From JADJGC01 sp964576925 (GTDB lineage: Bacteria > Zixibacteria > MSB-5A5 > CAIYYT01), in assembly GCA_964576925.1 (NCBI GenBank), contig CAZNWJ010000004.1:62001-126000 (forward strand): 64,000 bases of DNA. The letters are read 5' to 3'. Position 1 is the stretch's first letter. Every line of letters begins with the position of its first letter. The notes under the pieces were generated by a model. It was not told the origin of the DNA. It did no database searches and was given only the letters and a program-made list of their open reading frames with translations. Both the position numbers and the translations under genes were made by a program. Positions 7,881 to 15,923 of the stretch are shown here, one piece after another.

Positions 7881-9242
7881 ATGCCCAGCTTGTTAATTGT
7901 AGATGACGATCGCAATCTCTGCAATGCGCTGAAACTGCTCCTGGTGCGCCATGGACATATGGTGGAGTGCGCGTTTACAGCCGCTACCGCCCAGGAATGG
8001 CTCGAGAAGAAGTTCTTCGATCTGGTGATAACCGACCTGCGATTGGTGGATGGGCTTGGGATTGACGTGATCCGCACCGCCAAGCGCGTCATGCCGGAGA
8101 CCGAAGTGATCATGCTGACCGGATTCGGCTCGGTAGATACCGCCGTCGAAGCGATGCGTTCCGGCGCGTTCGATTACATGACCAAACCGTTCAATGAAGC
8201 CGAGATGCTGTTGACGGTTGAAAAAGCGCTCTCGCAGAAGAAAATGAAGAGCGAATTGAAGCACCTGAAACTCGCCTTTGCGGAGACCTACAACTTTGAC
8301 TCAATCATCGGTTCTTCACCGGCGATCAAGAGCGTTATCGACGTGATCAAGCAGGTAGCTTCTCAGGAGATCAACGTTCTGATCACCGGCGATTCAGGCA
8401 CGGGCAAGGAACTGATTGCCAAGGCGATCCACAACAATTCGCCGCGTCGCGAGGGCAAGTTCGTCGCGATCAATTGTTCGGCAATGCCGGAACTGCTGTT
8501 AGAATCAGAATTGTTCGGGCACGTAAAAGGCGCGTTTACTTCGGCGACGGCCAACAAGAAGGGCTTGTTCGAAGAGGCCGGCGGCGGGACGATCTTTCTC
8601 GATGAAGTCGGCGATACCTCGGCATCGCTGCAGGCCAAGCTGTTGCGCGTTCTTCAGGAAGAAGAAATCCGGCCGGTCGGCTCGAACGAGACATTCAAGA
8701 CTAACGTGCGCGTGATTGCCGCGACGAACAAGAATCTCGAACAAATGGTGGCGCGCGGGAAGTTCCGCGAAGACCTCTATTACCGGCTCAACGTTATCTC
8801 GCTGCATCTGCCGTCTCTGGCGGAGCGGCGCGAGGATATCGTGCCGTTGGCGCAACACTTCCTGGCGAAGTACTGTGAGCACTTCAACAAGACGATGAAG
8901 CGTTTCTCCCAGGCTGCAGGTGACAAATTGATGGCACACGAATGGCCGGGAAACGTCCGCGAGTTGGAGAACACGATCAAGCGCGCAGTAGCGCTTTCGG
9001 TCAGTGATATTATCGATGTTGAGAATCTCTTCCTCATGAAGCCGATGCCGAAGCGGGAGGAGCGGGGCGATCGCCCGGGAATGCCCGGCGACACCACCTC
9101 GCTGGAAGATATGCAGAAAGAGCATATCGTGCGCAGTTTGCGCGAGAACCGGTGGAACTACTCGGTGACAGCGGGCAAGCTCGGAATTGGGCGGACGACT
9201 CTGTGGCGCAAGGTGAAGAAGTTCAACATCGTGAAGGAATAG
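7881..9242 (+). CDS. Sigma-54-dependent response regulator, NtrC family
   Basis: A 453-residue transcription activator with a receiver domain (phospho-acceptor Asp52 in ITDLRL), an AAA+ domain (Walker A GDSGTGKE near 170-177, Walker B GGGTIFLDEVGD) and a C-terminal Fis-type helix-turn-helix (NYSVTAGKLGIGRTTLW). The sigma-54 contact loop reads GAFTSA (217-222) instead of the usual GAFTGA. I chose the ATG at 7881 because GGAAAGGA lies just upstream and the protein then begins MPSLLIVDDD, as receivers do; an ATG at 7851 would add ten residues. It is paired with the preceding kinase. Confidence 0.92.
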   Translation: MPSLLIVDDDRNLCNALKLLLVRHGHMVECAFTAATAQEWLEKKFFDLVITDLRLVDGLGIDVIRTAKRVMPETEVIMLTGFGSVDTAVEAMRSGAFDYMTKPFNEAEMLLTVEKALSQKKMKSELKHLKLAFAETYNFDSIIGSSPAIKSVIDVIKQVASQEINVLITGDSGTGKELIAKAIHNNSPRREGKFVAINCSAMPELLLESELFGHVKGAFTSATANKKGLFEEAGGGTIFLDEVGDTSASLQAKLLRVLQEEEIRPVGSNETFKTNVRVIAATNKNLEQMVARGKFREDLYYRLNVISLHLPSLAERREDIVPLAQHFLAKYCEHFNKTMKRFSQAAGDKLMAHEWPGNVRELENTIKRAVALSVSDIIDVENLFLMKPMPKREERGDRPGMPGDTTSLEDMQKEHIVRSLRENRWNYSVTAGKLGIGRTTLWRKVKKFNIVKE

Positions 9243-9278
9243 TCGCAGGAGACGCGATACCTCAAAAGTGGTGAGCGA

Positions 9279-9316
9279 CGGCGCCGGACTACTGACTCCG
9301 GCGCCGCTTTGTTTTT
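9279..9316 (+). terminator. Rho-independent terminator after the NtrC-type gene
   Basis: A 10-bp GC stem (CGGCGCCGGA at 9279-9288 with TCCGGCGCCG at 9297-9306) followed by CTTTGTTTTT. It ends at the last codon of the convergent gene. Confidence 0.88.
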
Positions 9317-10419
9317 CAGGCACACGGCGGCGGGCCGCCGGCGAAGATGTAGTTGATCAGGTAGATCGCATCCGAGATGTTGACGAGGCCATTGCTATCG
9401 GCATCACCCGCCCGGAGCGGCACCGGCGGAGGTCCACCTCCGAAGATGTAGCCGATGATGTAGATCGCATCGGAGATGCTGATCACCTGGCTGCCGTCGG
9501 CATCGCCGCAGAGGTAGGCGAACTCGATAGTAAGCATGGCACTGGTGAGCGGAGTCGAGGCCGACCAGGTATCGATCATTAAATAGTATTCTCCCGGAGG
9601 GAGCACGAGTTGTTCGATTCCGAACGGGTTGGCGAGATTGCTGGTTGCGGAAGCGATACAGCTGCTGCCCACGGGACAGTCAGAACTGATCAAAAAGGCG
9701 CTGCCGGCAACCTGTCCGGGATCAAGAGTGAAATTCAGTCCCAGGGCACTGGCAAGCTCAAAAGAGTAGAACAGATCTTCACCGAGATCGTAGCCGCCGA
9801 GACAGGTGGCTGTATAGTCGTTTCCGGATCCCGCATTCGAGAATGGGCCTTCAGTGAAAGGAAGTTCCGCCGGAGTGAGGGTTCCGAAACCGAGCGGGAG
9901 ATTGCAGTCGACGCCCCAGGGATCGACGAAGACCTCGTTGACCGTCACGTCGAATTCGGGGATGCATTCCGGAGCCGGCCAGGTATCGACGATGATGTAG
10001 TAGATGCCTGCCTCGAGCATAACCGGCGGTGTGTAGTGCGGTACACCGGTAGATTTCGTGCTCATGGCTAGGCAGTCACCGTCCGGCGGGCAGGTATCGT
10101 CGATAGCGATACCGGTCCAAGCAGTGCCGTGAGGATTCAGTTCAATTACCGCGAACATGAAGCTAAGAATCTCCAGGCGAATAATGTAATCCTCGCCATT
10201 GTCGTAGCTACCGAGGCAGGTTGAATTGTAGTCGTCGATGTGGCCGCAGGTTGTGAGTGCGGGAAGTTGAACGATCATCGAGCCGGGATAAAAGGTGACT
10301 TCATGCGCTGATTCGCATTTGCGATTCACCGATTCCGGGTCGGCAGTTTCTGCCGGCAGGCGGGCTGAGCCTATAGCAATAGTGGCGGCGACCAGAAACG
10401 CCAGGGACTGGAAGCGCAT
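9316..10419 (-). CDS. Secreted protein with two beta-sandwich repeats and a C-terminal dockerin-like pair
   Basis: A 367-residue exported protein. The N-terminal signal peptide (MRFQSLAFLVAATIAIGSA) is followed by two related units of about 125 residues, each with a CLGxYDxGEDxxY stretch and a GxYYxxxDTW strand, resembling PPC-type beta-sandwiches. The last 60 residues are two calcium-loop dockerin-like repeats (GDADGSQVISISDAIY and GDADSNGLVNISDAIY), ending PPPCA. Unlike the other four dockerin proteins in the window, it lacks the cysteine after the second GDAD and the final CP. A good ribosome site (GGGAGGG) precedes the ATG. Function unknown; probably cell-surface or secreted. Confidence 0.8.
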   Translation of the reverse strand: MRFQSLAFLVAATIAIGSARLPAETADPESVNRKCESAHEVTFYPGSMIVQLPALTTCGHIDDYNSTCLGSYDNGEDYIIRLEILSFMFAVIELNPHGTAWTGIAIDDTCPPDGDCLAMSTKSTGVPHYTPPVMLEAGIYYIIVDTWPAPECIPEFDVTVNEVFVDPWGVDCNLPLGFGTLTPAELPFTEGPFSNAGSGNDYTATCLGGYDLGEDLFYSFELASALGLNFTLDPGQVAGSAFLISSDCPVGSSCIASATSNLANPFGIEQLVLPPGEYYLMIDTWSASTPLTSAMLTIEFAYLCGDADGSQVISISDAIYIIGYIFGGGPPPVPLRAGDADSNGLVNISDAIYLINYIFAGGPPPCA

Positions 10420-10488
10420 AAAAGACCCTCCCGACGACGATTGCTCTCGTCGAAAACTGTATTCGGTATTCGCTGAATCGGCACAACA

Positions 10489-10517
10489 AACATATACAAT
10501 GTCGTCGCTGTTGTCAA
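10489..10517 (-). promoter_or_regulatory. Candidate sigma-70 promoter for the small dockerin gene
   Basis: On the minus strand, TTGACA, a 17-base spacer, then TATGTT. It lies about 70 bases before the ATG at 10419. Confidence 0.45.
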
Positions 10518-10729
10518 GGGCGGTGGAGCTGGTTCAAAATGGAGCGGCGGGAGCCGCAAATCGAGGCCGGTTACAAGAACTGCCGCAACGGCAGGTTACG
10601 GTTACTGGGGGGGCGGCCATTGCTGGGGGACCGGTTGATGGGGATAATATTGCCCGATTCAGTCTACAGAAAGGGCACGAAAAAAAGGGGGCAGCAACCG
10701 GGAACAGTTAAGCCTGACAGGTGTTCCTA
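10518..10729. other. Intergenic between divergent genes
   Basis: G-rich sequence between the dockerin gene and the ECF sigma gene. I see no gene here. Confidence 0.5.
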
Positions 10730-10758
10730 TTGACAAACGGCTCTTGGTTCATTAGATA
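10730..10758 (+). promoter_or_regulatory. Candidate promoter for the ECF sigma gene
   Basis: TTGACA (10730-10735), a 17-base spacer, then TAGATA (10753-10758). The expected transcription start is within a base or two of the annotated ATG at 10767, implying a leaderless or nearly leaderless mRNA. Confidence 0.5.
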
Positions 10759-10766
10759 CCGACAAC

Positions 10767-11354
10767 ATGTTTCGCAGCAAAGCCAAGAGCCTGAAAAGCG
10801 AATTCGAGCAAGAAGCGATGGTGCATACGGACGCGCTGTATCGGACGGCGCTCCGGATGACAAAGAACGCTTCCGACGCCGAGGACTTAGTCCAGGAGAC
10901 GTTACTCAAGGCTTATCGTAGTTTCGACCGGTTCGAGAAAGGCACCAATGCCAAGGCGTGGTTGTTCAAGATCATGACCAACACGTTTATCAACAACTAC
11001 CGGGCGAGACAGAAAGAGTCGACCAGCGTTTCCTTTGACGACATCGACGACAGCGTGATGCACACGCAGTTGCCGGGGTTGGTTGCAGAGAGCAGCGATC
11101 CCGAGAAGGATTTTTTCAACAAGATCATCGACCGCGATGTGGTCGCGGCGATCGAGAAACTTCCGGAAGAGTTCCGGATGGTGGTGGTGCTGGCCTTCAA
11201 CGAAGGTTTTGCCTACCAGGAGATTGCAGACATCATGGGAATTCAGGTTGGAACCGTCAAGTCGCGACTTCACCGCGGGCGCAAGATCCTGCAGAAGCTG
11301 CTCTGGGAGTATGCGAATGACAAGGATCGTGCAAAGGAACAAGCGGAACAGTGA
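10767..11354 (+). CDS. ECF-type RNA polymerase sigma factor
   Basis: A 195-residue sigma factor with region 2 (DALYRTALRMTKNASDAEDLVQET) and region 4 (LPEEFRMVVVLAFNEGFAYQEIA to VGTVKSRLHRGR) separated by a short linker. It resembles the RpoE/SigR-like group that pairs with zinc anti-sigma factors, and its stop codon overlaps the GTG of the next gene, which encodes such a factor. No ribosome site precedes the ATG and the promoter ends almost on it. An internal ATG at 10818 exists but would cut the start of region 2. Confidence 0.93.
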   Translation: MFRSKAKSLKSEFEQEAMVHTDALYRTALRMTKNASDAEDLVQETLLKAYRSFDRFEKGTNAKAWLFKIMTNTFINNYRARQKESTSVSFDDIDDSVMHTQLPGLVAESSDPEKDFFNKIIDRDVVAAIEKLPEEFRMVVVLAFNEGFAYQEIADIMGIQVGTVKSRLHRGRKILQKLLWEYANDKDRAKEQAEQ

Positions 11355-12133
11355 ACTGCCGGGAAGTATTAGCTAAGCTGTACGACTACCTTGACGAAGA
11401 GCTGACCGCATCAGACCGTCAAGACCTCCAGAAGCACCTCGAACACTGCAGCGATTGCCTGCACAAGTATAATCTCGAAGAACAGTTCAATCGCGTAATC
11501 GCCGGCAAGCTTGACTCGCCGTGCGAGACGAGCCAGTTGAAGAAGCGAATCCTGGTGGAGATCGCCAAGATCGACCAGCAACAGGGCGGAGCAGCATCCC
11601 CGGGGCGGCGCAATATTCTTTACCTGTTCATGCCGATTGCCGCCGCGGCGCTGGTGGCTCTCATTCTAATCAACCCGTTTTCGTCCAAAGGTTCGGTCCT
11701 GGAGGCGGTTTATCCGTTTGCACACGAGCACAGCAAGTGTCTCGATCACGTAATGCAGTACATCGTGCAATCGCACGATCCGGCGGAAGTGCGGGCGGCG
11801 CTACAGCACATTGGCGCGATGCCTGATGATCTCTTTGCGCCGGCAACGGACGGGCAATTCCAGTTAGCGGGCGCGGCGATTGCGCATGTCAACAATCATG
11901 ACCGGGTACACCTCGACTACTCCTATAAGGGAGATGCCATCTCAGTATTTGTCCTCGATAAGAACACAATCGACAAATCGCACTTCGATCGTATGGAACA
12001 TAATGGCAAGACGATTTACGCCGGTTCGTGCCCGAAATTCCAGTATGTAATCTGGGAGTGCGAGCAGCATGAATGTGTAGCGGTGAGCCTGATTGACGAA
12101 GAGAAGCTGATTGATTTTGCTTCGGTATTTTAG
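11351..12133 (+). CDS. Zinc-finger anti-sigma factor with one membrane segment
   Basis: A 260-residue protein. The N-terminal zf-HC2/ZAS-like domain has the HLEHCSDC zinc motif (H-x3-C-x2-C, about residues 30-37). A single membrane helix (ILYLFMPIAAAALVALILI, about 88-106) is followed by a C-terminal extracytoplasmic domain of about 150 residues rich in His and Cys. It starts at GTG, overlapping the sigma stop by four bases, so translation is coupled. By family, it would hold the sigma factor inactive until a stress signal acts. The His/Cys-rich outer domain suggests sensing of metal or redox state, but that is inference. Confidence 0.88.
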   Translation: MNCREVLAKLYDYLDEELTASDRQDLQKHLEHCSDCLHKYNLEEQFNRVIAGKLDSPCETSQLKKRILVEIAKIDQQQGGAASPGRRNILYLFMPIAAAALVALILINPFSSKGSVLEAVYPFAHEHSKCLDHVMQYIVQSHDPAEVRAALQHIGAMPDDLFAPATDGQFQLAGAAIAHVNNHDRVHLDYSYKGDAISVFVLDKNTIDKSHFDRMEHNGKTIYAGSCPKFQYVIWECEQHECVAVSLIDEEKLIDFASVF

Positions 12134-12215
12134 AGCTTAACGACAACGGAATCGACTTCAGATCGCCGGCGGTGGAAACATCGGCGGCGATTTTGGTTTG
12201 GGGGGAAATTTGTGA

Positions 12216-12245
12216 TTGACAGGCGCTGGGAATAATTGATATCAT
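12216..12245 (+). promoter_or_regulatory. Candidate sigma-70 promoter for the restriction-modification cassette
   Basis: TTGACA (12216-12221), an 18-base spacer, then TATCAT (12240-12245). The predicted start near 12252 is followed by a purine-rich GAGAGGGTGG at about 12262-12272, placing translation initiation near 12279, well before the first standard start codon of the methyltransferase. Confidence 0.5.
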
Positions 12246-12278
12246 CGCTCTTGAAATGCTCAGAGAGGGTGGTGTAAC

Positions 12279-12386
12279 ATCGGAAAGCACATCTTAATTC
12301 GAGACATTCCGGAAGAAGTTGAGGGCTGGATTGAGGAAGAACGAAGTCGGTCGCTCCAGAGCCAGAAGGAGTTTCTTCTCGGGATA
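12279..12386 (+). other. In-frame N-terminal extension of the methyltransferase, ribbon-helix-helix-like
   Basis: The methyltransferase frame stays open upstream of its first ATG/GTG/TTG codon, back to a stop at 12252. The added 36 residues begin GKHILIRDIPEEVEGWIEEE, a strand-helix-helix pattern like FitA/CopG-type DNA-binding proteins. A ribosome-site-like GAGAGGGTGG ends about seven bases before an ATC codon at 12279. Either translation begins at a rare ATC start or a base error hides a normal start. The full protein would have 408 residues. Confidence 0.55.
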
Positions 12387-13505
12387 TTGAAGCAGGCAAA
12401 GCGTGGTAACGTCGAGCCGAATCTCTTTGAGAAACCGGCTCCACGTATCGCGCCTCGGGCAATTGCGGCCCCCTTCGTGTTCATTGATCTCTTTGCAGGA
12501 ATCGGAGGCTTCCGTATCGGCCTCGAACGACTGGGCGGGCGTTGCGCGTTTTCATGTGAATGGGACAAGAACGCTCAAAGAACTTATCATGCATGGTTTG
12601 GTGAGATTCCTGCCGGTGACATTCGTAACGTCAATCCATGCGACATCCCTGATCATGACTTGTTGGCAGCGGGATTTCCCTGTCAGCCATTTTCAATTGC
12701 TGGCGTGTCCAAGAAGAACAGCCTGGGTCACGAACACGGATTCAAGGACAAGACCCAGGGTACTCTATTCTTCCACATAGCCGAGATCATGCAGATGAAG
12801 AGACCTCCGGTTGCGATTCTGGAGAATGTGAAGAATCTGCTTTCACACGAACGAGGTCGAACATGGCAGGTCATCAAGTCGACACTTGAAGAATTGAATT
12901 ACGTCGTGTTCCACAAGATCATAGATGCGTCCGGCTACGTGCCTCAGCACCGCGAAAGAGTCTTCATTGTCTGCTTTGACAAGGAGGTCTTTGGGGCCAA
13001 CCCCGACTTTAGTTTCCCAGCGCCGGTCTCTGACACTGCGCCGAAGTTCAAGTCTATTCTTGAGAAGAAACCAGGCTCGAAGTATATTCTGACTGACCAT
13101 CTTTGGGAATACCTGCAGAACTATGCTGCTGCGCACAAAGCGAAAGGCAATGGCTTTGGATTTGGAATGACGGACCTGAATGGAGTGAGTCGAACCCTGA
13201 GCGCTCGCTACTACAAGGACGGATCAGAGGTCTTGATCCCCCGAAATGGTGGCAACCCCCGCAGATTAACTCCACGGGAGGCCGCACGATTGATGGGTTT
13301 CGATGATTCGCTTGAGATCGTTGTTTCGGATACGCAGGCCTACAAGCAGTTCGGGAACGCGGTTGTACCGGCGGTCGTGGAGGCTGTCGGGGGCGAAATT
13401 GTCAAGACCATGTTGCTCAAGTTTCAGATGATCGAGAATGGGTGTTTGCTCAAAGGACGAGACATCACTGTGAACTCGAATAAGGACATGATGATCGGAG
13501 GCTAG
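12387..13505 (+). CDS. DNA (cytosine-5-)-methyltransferase
   Basis: A type II C5 cytosine methyltransferase that protects host DNA. The 372 residues counted from TTG contain the ordered motifs: I (DLFAGIGGF, about 34-42), IV with catalytic Cys99 in GFPCQPFS, VI (ENVKNL), VIII (QHRERVFIV), the variable target-recognition region, IX (RRLTPREAARLMGF) and X (FGNAVVPAV). TTG 12387 has no ribosome site, and the protein probably starts upstream near 12279. The nuclease gene starts four bases after the stop, then Vsr overlaps it, so this is a restriction-modification-repair operon. Codon use looks less GC-rich than its neighbours, consistent with transfer. Confidence 0.93.
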   Translation: MKQAKRGNVEPNLFEKPAPRIAPRAIAAPFVFIDLFAGIGGFRIGLERLGGRCAFSCEWDKNAQRTYHAWFGEIPAGDIRNVNPCDIPDHDLLAAGFPCQPFSIAGVSKKNSLGHEHGFKDKTQGTLFFHIAEIMQMKRPPVAILENVKNLLSHERGRTWQVIKSTLEELNYVVFHKIIDASGYVPQHRERVFIVCFDKEVFGANPDFSFPAPVSDTAPKFKSILEKKPGSKYILTDHLWEYLQNYAAAHKAKGNGFGFGMTDLNGVSRTLSARYYKDGSEVLIPRNGGNPRRLTPREAARLMGFDDSLEIVVSDTQAYKQFGNAVVPAVVEAVGGEIVKTMLLKFQMIENGCLLKGRDITVNSNKDMMIGG

Positions 13506-13509
13506 GGCG

Positions 13510-14490
13510 ATGAACATTACAGGTTTGCTTAAAGGCTCTGAGTGGGACTATCCGTTCTTTAAGGTGCTGGCAAGAAACGACACCGGAGAGGCTCAAGGAC
13601 ATCAATCCGGATTAGTCCTTCCCAAAGACCTGCGAGACTACATGCCTGCACTTGAAGAACATAATGTCTCACAGATCTTTCCCACCGTGGATAGAATCCT
13701 CACTGCAGAGTTGTACAAGGGCAGAGTTCTTCTCGACAAATCAAGCCTTCGTTACCAGATTCAAACATGGGGTGGGAAGCGAACGCCGGAGGCGCGAATT
13801 ACTGCAGGCATTCGAACTTTGACGAATCTGGCGAAAGTTGGGGACATACTTGTATTTCAGAGGCGAATCGACTCGGTCGAGGAGTATCGCTTAATATTAA
13901 TCGAAAGAGCTTCGGCAGAATATCGTGCTATCGAACGCTTGGTAGCAGGTAGAAAATGGGGCCCACTTAATGCACGTGCTGCTCCAATAACAATTGAGCA
14001 GTTTTCGCAAGCCAAGGAAGAGATGATGCAGACCGCCGACAAAACATTCAGACTGCAGGCAGAACCGCGAAGAATCTCAGGCACTGGCGTTACAAGGATC
14101 GCAAGAGACTCTGCATTCCGCGAAGTAGTAAAGCTACAATATGCGTTCAAGTGTTCGATCAGTGGATATGGGCTCTCTACACAGAGTTCTCACTACGAGG
14201 TGGAGGCAGCTCACATAGTTCCGAAGGAGCACGGAGGACCTGACGACCCACGAAACGGACTATGCCTTACACGCACTTTGCACTGGGCGTTTGATCGGGG
14301 CCTAATTGGCGTTACCACTGAAAGAAGGGTGTTTATTCCGGAAGATATCAGGTCAATGCCTCAGAACGACTTGCTGCTGCAATTTGACGGGAGGCCTCTT
14401 GCAATCCCAAAGAATCCGAATCTTGCTGCTCACGAAGATGCGCTAGCCTGGCACAGAACGAATGTAGTTCGAGCCTTGGACCATGGTTGA
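13510..14490 (+). CDS. HNH restriction endonuclease with EcoRII-like N-terminal DNA-binding domain
   Basis: A 326-residue protein, probably the nuclease of the adjacent methyltransferase. Residues about 14-155 resemble the effector-binding pseudo-B3 domain of EcoRII: a FFKVLARNDTG stretch followed by GHQSGLVLPKDL compares with the ANDTG...GHQVGLYIP pattern of EcoRII. The C-terminal HNH nuclease has CSISG, then His235 in AAHIVPKEHGG, Asn249 in DPRNGLCL and His258 in LHWAFDRG. This combination is a fusion of two domains usually found in different enzymes. It sits four bases after the methyltransferase and overlaps vsr. The target site is unknown; EcoRII-like CCWGG would fit the Vsr neighbour, but that is inference. 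Confidence 0.85.
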   Translation: MNITGLLKGSEWDYPFFKVLARNDTGEAQGHQSGLVLPKDLRDYMPALEEHNVSQIFPTVDRILTAELYKGRVLLDKSSLRYQIQTWGGKRTPEARITAGIRTLTNLAKVGDILVFQRRIDSVEEYRLILIERASAEYRAIERLVAGRKWGPLNARAAPITIEQFSQAKEEMMQTADKTFRLQAEPRRISGTGVTRIARDSAFREVVKLQYAFKCSISGYGLSTQSSHYEVEAAHIVPKEHGGPDDPRNGLCLTRTLHWAFDRGLIGVTTERRVFIPEDIRSMPQNDLLLQFDGRPLAIPKNPNLAAHEDALAWHRTNVVRALDHG

Positions 14491-14896
14491 TGTCCTGACA
14501 CCTGGTCAGCGTCGCAAGAATATGGCTGCGATAAAGTCACATGACACGAAGCCTGAACTCAGAGTTAGACGCGTTGTACATAGACTCGGATTTCGCTTTG
14601 CTCTTCACAAGAAAGACCTCCCAGGAAAGCCTGACTTAGCCCTGACGAAGCATCGAAAGGTCATCTTGGTTCATGGGTGTTACTGGCACATGCACAATTG
14701 CAGGTACGGACGCGTAGTTCCGAGAACAAACGCTCGGTTCTGGCGTGCAAAACGCGAGACAAACGTTGAAAGGGATCGCAGAAACCTCAGAGAGCTTCGT
14801 AAGCTGAAATGGAAAGTACTCGTTGTTTGGGAGTGTCAAACAAGAAATCAAGAGAGATTGAAAAGGCGACTTCAGAAGTTTCTATTCAGCAACTGA
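14483..14896 (+). CDS. vsr: Very short patch repair endonuclease Vsr
   Basis: A 137-residue mismatch endonuclease that nicks next to T in T:G mismatches produced when 5-methylcytosine deaminates. The family signature is complete: MAAIKSHDTKPELRVRR at the start, the catalytic-region Asp in PGKPDLAL, the zinc-binding HGCYWHMHNC and the P-x-TN-x-x-FW stretch. Length matches Vsr (about 135-155). Its ATG overlaps the nuclease gene by eight bases. Its presence implies that the neighbouring enzyme makes 5-methylcytosine in this cell. Confidence 0.95.
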   Translation: MVDVLTPGQRRKNMAAIKSHDTKPELRVRRVVHRLGFRFALHKKDLPGKPDLALTKHRKVILVHGCYWHMHNCRYGRVVPRTNARFWRAKRETNVERDRRNLRELRKLKWKVLVVWECQTRNQERLKRRLQKFLFSN

Positions 14897-14924
14897 AGTA
14901 TTGGCTTGCTGGCTTCCTCGCCCC

Positions 14925-15902
14925 CTACCATCCTAGCACGATGGCGAACATCAGCGGGGCGACGATCGAGGCGTCGGATTCGATGATGTACTTCGGCGTG
15001 TCGATTCCCAACTTGCCCCAGGTGATTTTCTCGTTGGGGACGGCGCCGGAATAGGACCCGTAGCTGGTGGTCGAGTCGCTGATCTGGCAGAAGTAGCCCC
15101 AGACCGGGACATTGGTGCGCTGCAGGTCCTGGTGAAGCATCGGTACGACGCAGATCGGGAAATCACCCGCGATGCCGCCGCCGATCTGGAAGAAGCCGAT
15201 TGTCGATTTCTTCGTCGTGGCGGTGTACCAATCGGCGAGCCAAGTCATGTATTCGATGCCGGTGCGGACGGTGTGGACGTTCTTGATGTCGCCTTCAATG
15301 CAGTGTGCCGCATAAATGTTGCCCATGGTGGAGTCTTCCCAGCCGGGCACGACGATGGGGAGATTCTTCTCGGCGGCGGCGACCATCCAGGAATCTTTCG
15401 GGTCGATCTGGTAGTGCAGCTTGAGCGCGCCGGAGCGGATAATCTTGTACATGAACTCGTGCGGGAAATGGCGCTCACCGGCTTTGTCGGCCTTGAGCCA
15501 TTCGTCGAGGAGGACTTTCTCGAGCCGACGCAGTGCTTCCTCTTCCGGAATGCAGGTATCGGTAACGCGATTGAGGTGACGGTCGAGCAGGGCCTGCTCA
15601 TCGTGCGGCGTCAGGTCGCGATAGTGCGGCACGCGCTCGTAGTGATCGTGGGCGACCAGATTGAAGAGGTCTTCCTCGAGGTTGGCGCCGGTGCAGCTAA
15701 TGATGTGCACCTTATCGCGGCGAATCATTTCGGCAAGAGAGAGGCCGAGCTCGGCGGTGCTCATGGCGCCGGCCAGCACGACCATCATCTTGCCGCCGGT
15801 TTCGACGTGATGAACGTAGGCGTTGGCGGCGTCGATCATGGCGGCCGCATTGAAATGGCGATAGTGATGCTTCAGGAACCTGGTGATTTCGCCGTTGCTC
15901 AT
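14925..15902 (-). CDS. Deoxyhypusine synthase-like protein (probable polyamine-modifying enzyme)
   Basis: A 325-residue NAD-dependent enzyme of the deoxyhypusine synthase family. The NAD-binding ISCTGANLEEDL region, the VPGWEDSTMGN stretch, FFQIGGGIAGDF and the SGAVPNEKITWGKL segment are visible. The WGK lysine near residue 297 matches the enzyme-intermediate lysine of eukaryotic deoxyhypusine synthase. Bacteria lack eIF5A, so bacterial homologues are thought to act on small polyamines, for example in homospermidine formation. It lies 21 bases after an arginine decarboxylase on the same strand, which supports a polyamine role. The exact product is inference. Confidence 0.85.
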   Translation of the reverse strand: MSNGEITRFLKHHYRHFNAAAMIDAANAYVHHVETGGKMMVVLAGAMSTAELGLSLAEMIRRDKVHIISCTGANLEEDLFNLVAHDHYERVPHYRDLTPHDEQALLDRHLNRVTDTCIPEEEALRRLEKVLLDEWLKADKAGERHFPHEFMYKIIRSGALKLHYQIDPKDSWMVAAAEKNLPIVVPGWEDSTMGNIYAAHCIEGDIKNVHTVRTGIEYMTWLADWYTATTKKSTIGFFQIGGGIAGDFPICVVPMLHQDLQRTNVPVWGYFCQISDSTTSYGSYSGAVPNEKITWGKLGIDTPKYIIESDASIVAPLMFAIVLGW

Positions 15903-15923
15903 GGTCGTCCCGTCTTTCGTACG

